From Blastococcus sp. TF02A-35 (GTDB taxonomy: Bacteria > Actinomycetota > Actinomycetes > Mycobacteriales > Geodermatophilaceae): a stretch of DNA of 64,000 nt. This document shows, one piece after another, positions 59,216-64,000 of the stretch. Below the pieces are notes generated by a model. The model was not told the origin of the DNA, ran no database searches, and saw only the letters and a list, made by a program, of their open reading frames with translations. Position 1 is the first letter of the stretch; each line of letters opens with the position of its first letter. Location of the stretch: positions 1-64,000 of the forward strand of contig NZ_SPQP01000011.1 in NCBI RefSeq assembly GCF_004571075.1, read 5' to 3'. Both the position numbers and the translations under genes were made by a program.

Positions 59216-60667
59216 TCAGAACGGGTAGACGCGGGGCTCCACCTGCATGCTGATCCACCGCAGCTCGGTGAAGGCGTCGATGCCGGCCTGGCCGCCGAAG
59301 CGCCCGTACCCGCTGTCCTTCACGCCGCCGAAGGGCATCTGCGCCTCGTCGTGCACCGTCGGCGCGTTGATGTGGCAGATGCCGGACTCGATGCGGCGGG
59401 CCACCTGGAAGCCGCGCGCGGCGTCCTTGGTGAAGACCGCGGCGGAGAGCCCGTAGGCGCTGTCGTTGGCCTTGGCGACGGCCTCGGCCTCGCTGCTCAC
59501 GCGGGTCACGGTGACGGCCGGGCCGAAGATCTCCTCGTGGAAGATCTCCATGTCCGGGGTCACGTGGTCCAGCACCACGCCGGGCATGATCGTGCCGTTC
59601 GGCTCGCCGGTGGTGAGCACCTTCGCGCCCTTGGCGACGGCGTCGTCGACCAGCCGCTGGATGTGGTCCACGGTGCTCTGGCCGATGACCGAGCCCAGGA
59701 CGACGTCCCCCTCGCGCGGGTCACCGACGGGCAGCGACTCCACCCGGGCCACGAGCTTGGCGACGAACTCGTCGGCGATGGACTCGTCCACGATGATCTT
59801 GTCGGTCGACATGCAGACGTGGCCCTGGTTCACGAAGCCACCGAAGGTCGCGCCCTGGACGGCGGCGTCGATGTCGGCGTCGTCGAGGACGAGCAGCGGG
59901 TTCTTGCCGCCGAGCTCCAGGACCGCGGGCACCAGGTGCCGGGCGCAGACCTCGCCGATGATCCGGCCGACCCGGGTGGAGCCGGTGAAGTTCAGCCGGC
60001 GGACGGCCGGGTGGGCCACCATCGCCTCGGTCACGTCGGCGGCGTCCTCGGGGGCCACGGTGATGACGTTGACGACGCCCTCGGGGAAGCCGGCCTCCAG
60101 CAGGATCTCGCCCAGCAGCATGTGCGTGGCCGGCGAGAGCTCGGAGCACTTGAGGACGACGGTGTTGCCGGCCGCGAGCGGGAAGGCGACCGCCCGGGTC
60201 GAGAGGATGACCGGCGCGTTCCACGGCGCCATGCCGACCACGACGCCGGCGGGCTGGCGGACACCCATGCTCAGGCTGCCGGGGATGTCCGACGGGATGA
60301 CCTGACCGCCCACCGAGGTGGTCAGGCCGGCGGCCTCGCGGAGGATGCCCGCGGCGAGGTGGACGTTGAAGTGGCCCCACCCGGCGGTGGCGCCGCACTC
60401 GGCGGCCATCCGCTCGACGAAGCGGTCGGTCCCGGCCTCGAGCAGGTCGGCGGCCTTGAGCAGGAGCATGCGCCGGGTGCTGGGCGTGGTGGCGGCCCAG
60501 CCCTCGAACGCGGCGGCGGCGGCCTCCACGGCGCGGACCGCGTCCTCGACGCCGGCGGCCGGGGACCTCGTCACCACCTCGCCGGAGACGGGGTTGGCGC
60601 GGTCGAAGGTCCGTCCGCTCGCGGCGGACGACGGCTCACTGCCGATGAGCAGGCTGGTCTCGAACAC
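59216..60667 (-). CDS. NAD(P)-dependent aldehyde dehydrogenase (aryl-aldehyde type)
   Basis: A 483-residue ALDH. The glutamate motif is VLELGGKNPLLVLDDADI, and the catalytic cysteine lies in NQGHVCMSTDKIIV. The NAD motif FTGSTRVGRI and the C-terminal EIFGPAVTVTRV are in place. The HVCMS form and overall length resemble vanillin/salicylaldehyde/benzaldehyde dehydrogenases. It lies after the sugar ABC operon, separated by a nested hairpin, and starts at a GTG with GGAG upstream. It may oxidise an aldehyde derived from the transported sugar or aromatic compound; the substrate is not determinable from sequence. Confidence 0.92.
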   Translation of the reverse strand: MFETSLLIGSEPSSAASGRTFDRANPVSGEVVTRSPAAGVEDAVRAVEAAAAAFEGWAATTPSTRRMLLLKAADLLEAGTDRFVERMAAECGATAGWGHFNVHLAAGILREAAGLTTSVGGQVIPSDIPGSLSMGVRQPAGVVVGMAPWNAPVILSTRAVAFPLAAGNTVVLKCSELSPATHMLLGEILLEAGFPEGVVNVITVAPEDAADVTEAMVAHPAVRRLNFTGSTRVGRIIGEVCARHLVPAVLELGGKNPLLVLDDADIDAAVQGATFGGFVNQGHVCMSTDKIIVDESIADEFVAKLVARVESLPVGDPREGDVVLGSVIGQSTVDHIQRLVDDAVAKGAKVLTTGEPNGTIMPGVVLDHVTPDMEIFHEEIFGPAVTVTRVSSEAEAVAKANDSAYGLSAAVFTKDAARGFQVARRIESGICHINAPTVHDEAQMPFGGVKDSGYGRFGGQAGIDAFTELRWISMQVEPRVYPF

Positions 60668-60702
60668 TGGTGCACTCCTGGAGCTGGGTCGGTACGGGTG
60701 GA

Positions 60703-60775
60703 GCGGGCCCCGACGGCGGACCGCCGGCCGACGACGGGTCGCGTCGTCGGCCGGCGGTGGCCGGGTGGGGCCCGC
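60703..60775 (-). terminator. Nested hairpin between ABC transporter and aldehyde dehydrogenase
   Basis: An inner 16-bp stem with a 5-base loop (60721-60736 with 60742-60757) is enclosed by an outer 9-bp stem (60703-60711 with 60767-60775). No T-tract follows, so it may reduce rather than stop transcription into the dehydrogenase gene. Confidence 0.6.
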
Positions 60776-60784
60776 GGTGGGACG

Positions 60785-62317
60785 TCAGGCGGTCGCGACG
60801 GAACCGGTGTTCATCGCGGCGAGGATCTCGTGCTGTCGGAGGGTTTCCCCCGCCAGCTCGGCGCACACGCGGCCGTGGTGGAGGACGAACACGCGGTCGC
60901 AGAGCGTCGCGAGCTCGTCGAGGTCGGTGGAGCAGAGGAGGACGACGGCGCCGGCCTCGGCGACGGAGCGCACGAGGCCGTGCATCTCCGCCTTCGCGCC
61001 GATGTCCACGCCGCGGGTCGGGTCGTCGAGCAGGAGGACCGACGGCTGCGTCTGCAGCCACTTCATCAGCACGACCTTCTGCTGGTTGCCGCCGGACAGC
61101 AGGCCCGCGCTCTTGTCGAGCGAGGAGGTGCGCAGGTTGACCCGGCCGGCGTGCTCGCCGGCCCGCCGGCGGAGCGCCCCCTTGCGGACCAGCAGCCCGT
61201 CCCGCGCGAGGGCGACCGAGCGGACCTGGCCGGCGTTGTCCCAGATCGGCTTGTCCAGCATCAGGCCCAGCCGCCGGCGGTCGCCGGTCACCAGCGCCAC
61301 GCCGCGCGCGATGGCGGCGCGCAGGCCCTTGGGGGCCGGCGAGCCGTCGGGCAGCAGGACCTGCCCGGACGAGGGCTGGCGCAGACCGGCCACGAGCTCG
61401 AGGACCACCTGGTGGCCGGCCCCGGCCACCCCGGCCATCCCCACGACCTCGCCGGGGGCGGCGGTGAGCGAGACGCCCTCCAGCCGGTCCTCGACGGAGA
61501 CGTCCTGGACCCGCAGCACGCCGCTGCCGTCGGGGGCGCCGACGGTCCCGCTGAGGTCCACGGTCGCCTCGGGGCGGGTCTCGGCGAGCTCGGCGTGCCG
61601 CTCCCCCAGCATCGACTCCACGATCTTGGGGATGGTGAGGCCGGCCAGCGGTGCGGCGTCGAGCACCGTGCGCCCGTCCCGCAGGATCGTGACCTCGTCG
61701 CAGAGCGCCATGACCTCCTCCAGGATGTGCGACACGAAGACGACGGCCACCTGCCGGTCCCGCAGCACGCGCAGGATGTCCAGCAGGACCTCCGCCGTCT
61801 TCGAGTCCAGCGCCGAGGTCGGCTCGTCGAGGATCAGCACCCGCGGGTCGGTGACCAGGGCCTTGGCGACCTCGAGGAGCTGGCGCTGGGCCAGCGAGAG
61901 GTCACCCACGCGGTCCTTGAGGGACACGCGCAGGCCCAGCTGGTCGAGGATCGGCCGGGCGAGCGCAGCCATGCGCCGGCGGTCCACGAACGGTCCCCGG
62001 CGGGGCTCGCGCATCGGGAACATGTTGCTGAGGACGTCGAGGTCCGGGAAGAGGCTGAGCTCCTGGGAGACGACGGCGACGCCGTGCCGGGCGGCGTCGG
62101 CCGTGTCGGAGAAGGAGACGTCGGACCCCTCGAGGCGCAGCACGCCGGCATCGGGGCGCACCGCACCGGTGATGATCTTCACCAGCGTCGACTTGCCCGC
62201 ACCGTTCTCCCCCAGCAGGGCGTGCACGGTGCCCGGGCGGACCCGGAGCCCCGCGTCGGCCAGTGCGGTGACGCCGCCGTAGGTCTTGCGCACGTGCTGC
62301 GCCTCGAGGGCGAACAT
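60785..62317 (-). CDS. Sugar ABC transporter ATP-binding protein (RbsA type)
   Basis: A 510-residue protein with two ATPase domains, the RbsA/XylG/MglA layout. First Walker A is LLGENGAGKSTLVKII, first signature LSLAQRQLLEVAKAL, Walker B VLILDEPTSAL. In the second half Walker A is degenerate (VAGAGHQVVLELVAG), the signature is LLSGGNQQKVVLMKW, and Walker B VLLLDDPTRGVD, as is normal for this family. It energises uptake of a pentose or hexose. Its ATG overlaps the stop of the binding-protein gene (TGATG). Confidence 0.95.
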   Translation of the reverse strand: MFALEAQHVRKTYGGVTALADAGLRVRPGTVHALLGENGAGKSTLVKIITGAVRPDAGVLRLEGSDVSFSDTADAARHGVAVVSQELSLFPDLDVLSNMFPMREPRRGPFVDRRRMAALARPILDQLGLRVSLKDRVGDLSLAQRQLLEVAKALVTDPRVLILDEPTSALDSKTAEVLLDILRVLRDRQVAVVFVSHILEEVMALCDEVTILRDGRTVLDAAPLAGLTIPKIVESMLGERHAELAETRPEATVDLSGTVGAPDGSGVLRVQDVSVEDRLEGVSLTAAPGEVVGMAGVAGAGHQVVLELVAGLRQPSSGQVLLPDGSPAPKGLRAAIARGVALVTGDRRRLGLMLDKPIWDNAGQVRSVALARDGLLVRKGALRRRAGEHAGRVNLRTSSLDKSAGLLSGGNQQKVVLMKWLQTQPSVLLLDDPTRGVDIGAKAEMHGLVRSVAEAGAVVLLCSTDLDELATLCDRVFVLHHGRVCAELAGETLRQHEILAAMNTGSVATA

Positions 62318-63408
62318 CAGTTCTCCAGCTCGGTGATGTAGTCGTCGATGTTGGCGAACTGCTCCTCGGCGACGTCCTTGAACCAGGCCGCGCGCGAGTC
62401 CTCGTCCTTCTGGCGGGCGATGATCTCGTCGACGTTGTCGGCGGTCACGAGCAGCTCACCCGGGTTCCACCAGCCGGTGGGGAGCTCCTCGCCCTCCTGG
62501 GCGTTGAGGGCCAGCAGGCGCAGGCCGATGTATCCCTTCAGCCAGTGCTCCGGCGAGGAGATGGCGAACAGGTGGCCGTTCTTCAGGCCCTCCAGCGCCG
62601 CCGGGTCCAGGTCGCAGGCGCCGGCGAGCCAGGTGGCGTTCGTGCTCTCGTGCAGGCGGGCCAGCGAGACGGAGTCCTGCGCGCCGGCACCGAGGTACGC
62701 CACGGCGTCCGGGTGGGCCTTGAGCAGGTTGTTCCAGGCGTTGAAGTTCTCGGTCGGCTCGTTCGCCGTGGCCAGCGGGCCGACGATCTCCAGGTCGGGG
62801 CGCTCGGTCTCGAGCAGCTCCTTCATGCCGGCGAGGCGCTCCTCGATGGTCGGCAGGCCCGGGATGGCGTTGCCCAGGACGACCTTGCCGCCCTGGCCCT
62901 CCGGCAGCTGCTTGATGAGCTCCTCGGCGAGGATGCGGCCGACGTTCTCGTTGCTGTTGCCGACGAAGAACTCGACCCCGCTGCCCTCCGGCGGCGCGGT
63001 GTCGATCGACACGATCGGGATGTCGTTGTCGGTGGCCTGGCCCAGCGGGCGGGTGAACAGGTCCGGGGTCAGCGTCTCGAAGAGGATGCCGTCCTTGGAG
63101 GTCTGCATCGCCGACTGGAACATCTGCACCTGCTGCGGTCCGTTGACGCCGGCCGGCGCGGACTCGCTGTAGTTGACGCCCTCGCGCTCACCGGCCGCGG
63201 CCTTGGCGCCCAGGGCCATCTCCTGCATCGCGTTGATGGTGGAGGTGGCGTAGACGAACGAGAGGTCGACCTCCTTGGTCGAGCTGCCCGAGCCGGAGTC
63301 ACCGCCGTCCGAGCCGCAGGCCGCGGTCAGGGCCAGCGTGGACGTGATCGCGAGCGCGGCGACCGCGTTGCGCCGCCGCGACGGTGCGGCGTTGGTGAGG
63401 GATCGCAT
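62317..63408 (-). CDS. Sugar ABC transporter substrate-binding lipoprotein (RbsB type)
   Basis: A 363-residue protein. The lipobox is LALTAACGSDGG. The Peripla_BP_4 fold follows: LSFVYATSTINAMQEMALGAK, IPIVSIDTAPPEGSGVEFFVGN, NVGRILAEELIKQLPEGQGG and VAYLGAGAQDSVSLARLHES. It captures a sugar or related small molecule outside the membrane and delivers it to the permease below. It is the gene upstream of the ATPase, coupled by TGATG. The substrate cannot be named from sequence. Confidence 0.93.
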   Translation of the reverse strand: MRSLTNAAPSRRRNAVAALAITSTLALTAACGSDGGDSGSGSSTKEVDLSFVYATSTINAMQEMALGAKAAAGEREGVNYSESAPAGVNGPQQVQMFQSAMQTSKDGILFETLTPDLFTRPLGQATDNDIPIVSIDTAPPEGSGVEFFVGNSNENVGRILAEELIKQLPEGQGGKVVLGNAIPGLPTIEERLAGMKELLETERPDLEIVGPLATANEPTENFNAWNNLLKAHPDAVAYLGAGAQDSVSLARLHESTNATWLAGACDLDPAALEGLKNGHLFAISSPEHWLKGYIGLRLLALNAQEGEELPTGWWNPGELLVTADNVDEIIARQKDEDSRAAWFKDVAEEQFANIDDYITELEN

Positions 63409-63506
63409 GGGTCCTTCTCTCTGTGGGCGGGTAGGGCGGAGCGCGGCGCGCCGGGAACCGGCGGACCGTGGTGCGGGGTGGTGCGGTCAGGGAGGAGCGG
63501 CGGCGG

Positions 63507-64000
63507 TCAGAGACCGGCCGCGGCGGCGCGCGCCTCGCGCCGGCGCCGCAGGAGGCTGTCGATGCCCACGGCGATGAGGATGACGGCGCCGGTGGCGAAC
63601 GAGCTCCAGTTCACCGGGATGTTGAAGTAGACGAGCCCGCTGGTGACGACGCTGAGCAGGACCGCGCCCAGCATGGCGCCGACGACCGTGGCGCTGCCGC
63701 CGCGCAGCTGGGTCCCGCCGATGACCGCGGCGGCGATGGCGAGCAGCTCGAAGCCGCTGCCGATGTTGGGGTCGCCGGACCCGAAGAAGGCCAGGCCGAG
63801 CATCCCGGCGAGACCGGCCAGGCCGCCCATGAGCATGAGCGCCTGGATGCGCACGCGGGCGACCGAGATGCCGGAGAACGCGGCTGCGTCCGGGTTGGAG
63901 CCGATCGAGCGGATCCGGTAGCCGAACGGGGTGGTGCGCAGGACGAAGGTCAGGACGATCGCGACCACCACGAGCACGAGCACGCTCACCGGGATGCCGA
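63507..64000 (-). CDS. Sugar ABC transporter permease (RbsC type), cut by window edge
   Basis: The C-terminal half of an RbsC/XylH-type permease: LVVVAIVLTFVLRTTPFGYRIRSIGSNPDAAAFSGI in pieces, the EAA-like segment SVARVRIQALMLMGGLAGLAG, GGTQLRGGSATVVGAMLGAV and a basic end SLLRRRREARAAAAGL. The start and first helices lie beyond 64000. It forms the membrane channel with the ATPase and binding protein genes just downstream on the same strand. Confidence 0.93.
   Translation of the reverse strand, partial: GIPVSVLVLVVVAIVLTFVLRTTPFGYRIRSIGSNPDAAAFSGISVARVRIQALMLMGGLAGLAGMLGLAFFGSGDPNIGSGFELLAIAAAVIGGTQLRGGSATVVGAMLGAVLLSVVTSGLVYFNIPVNWSSFATGAVILIAVGIDSLLRRRREARAAAAGL

Noticed and set aside
59129-62341. 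Very long plus-strand frame across the aldehyde dehydrogenase and ABC ATPase
   Set aside because: Both minus-strand genes have complete, motif-rich proteins; the plus frame is an antisense shadow.

Overview
The window comes from a very GC-rich actinobacterium. The housekeeping genes (dnaX, dnaG, ppdK, a dus gene, zinc-responsive aztD/aztC) and the dense use of overlapping GTGA/ATGA start-stop junctions fit Geodermatophilaceae-like bacteria (Blastococcus, Geodermatophilus, Modestobacter). That placement is inferred from gene style and composition, not from a database match.

Layout. (1) About 0.4-13.24 kb: a visibly lower-GC block of 14 minus-strand genes, almost all coupled or overlapping, read from a strong promoter at 13206-13235. 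The first gene encodes a 21-residue peptide, followed by an attenuator-like hairpin and a PqqD-type RiPP recognition element (RRE). Then come a CPBP membrane protease homologue, a nucleotidyltransferase, an MFS exporter, an FAD oxidoreductase, an aspartate-carbamoyltransferase-like enzyme with a rewritten acceptor site, an acyl-CoA-dehydrogenase-type flavoenzyme, an APH-type kinase, a P-loop kinase, a CYTH phosphatase-like protein, a small tautomerase-like protein, a NodU/TobZ O-carbamoyltransferase, a pyruvate-kinase-like protein and a NUDIX hydrolase. No canonical lasso, lanthipeptide or radical-SAM enzyme is present, so I read it as an undescribed peptide-linked biosynthetic cluster. An IS3-type transposase start lies at the left edge. 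(2) 13.6-16.4 kb: dnaX, then gene debris (a clpP fragment abutting a PEP-synthase/PPDK N-terminal fragment). (3) 16.4-28.6 kb: a complete tad/Flp pilus locus, with a LysM-BTAD regulator at its distal end, a single-base frameshift in the SAF/CpaB gene and a divergent prepilin peptidase. (4) 28.6-47.0 kb: an accessory island ending at tRNA-Asn, with two tyrosine recombinases, an excisionase, a SIR2 protein, a PD-(D/E)XK-SEC-C protein, an XRE/ImmA pair, GNAT, GntR, and short RSAxTGRxxS repeat peptides. (5) 47.2-64 kb: core genes: dnaG operon, Zur-type aztD/aztC, ppdK, dus, an AbiEi/DUF559-like protein, and a sugar ABC transporter with an aldehyde dehydrogenase.

Working model for the main cluster: the peptide is made in excess because the hairpin reduces downstream transcription. 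The RRE protein binds its YxxP leader motif. Tailoring enzymes then install carbamoylated, oxidised or phosphorylated groups on the short C-terminal tail or on a small molecule carried by it. The CPBP protein may cleave the product and the MFS protein export it. The gene set and sequence motifs are seen directly; the chemistry is inference.
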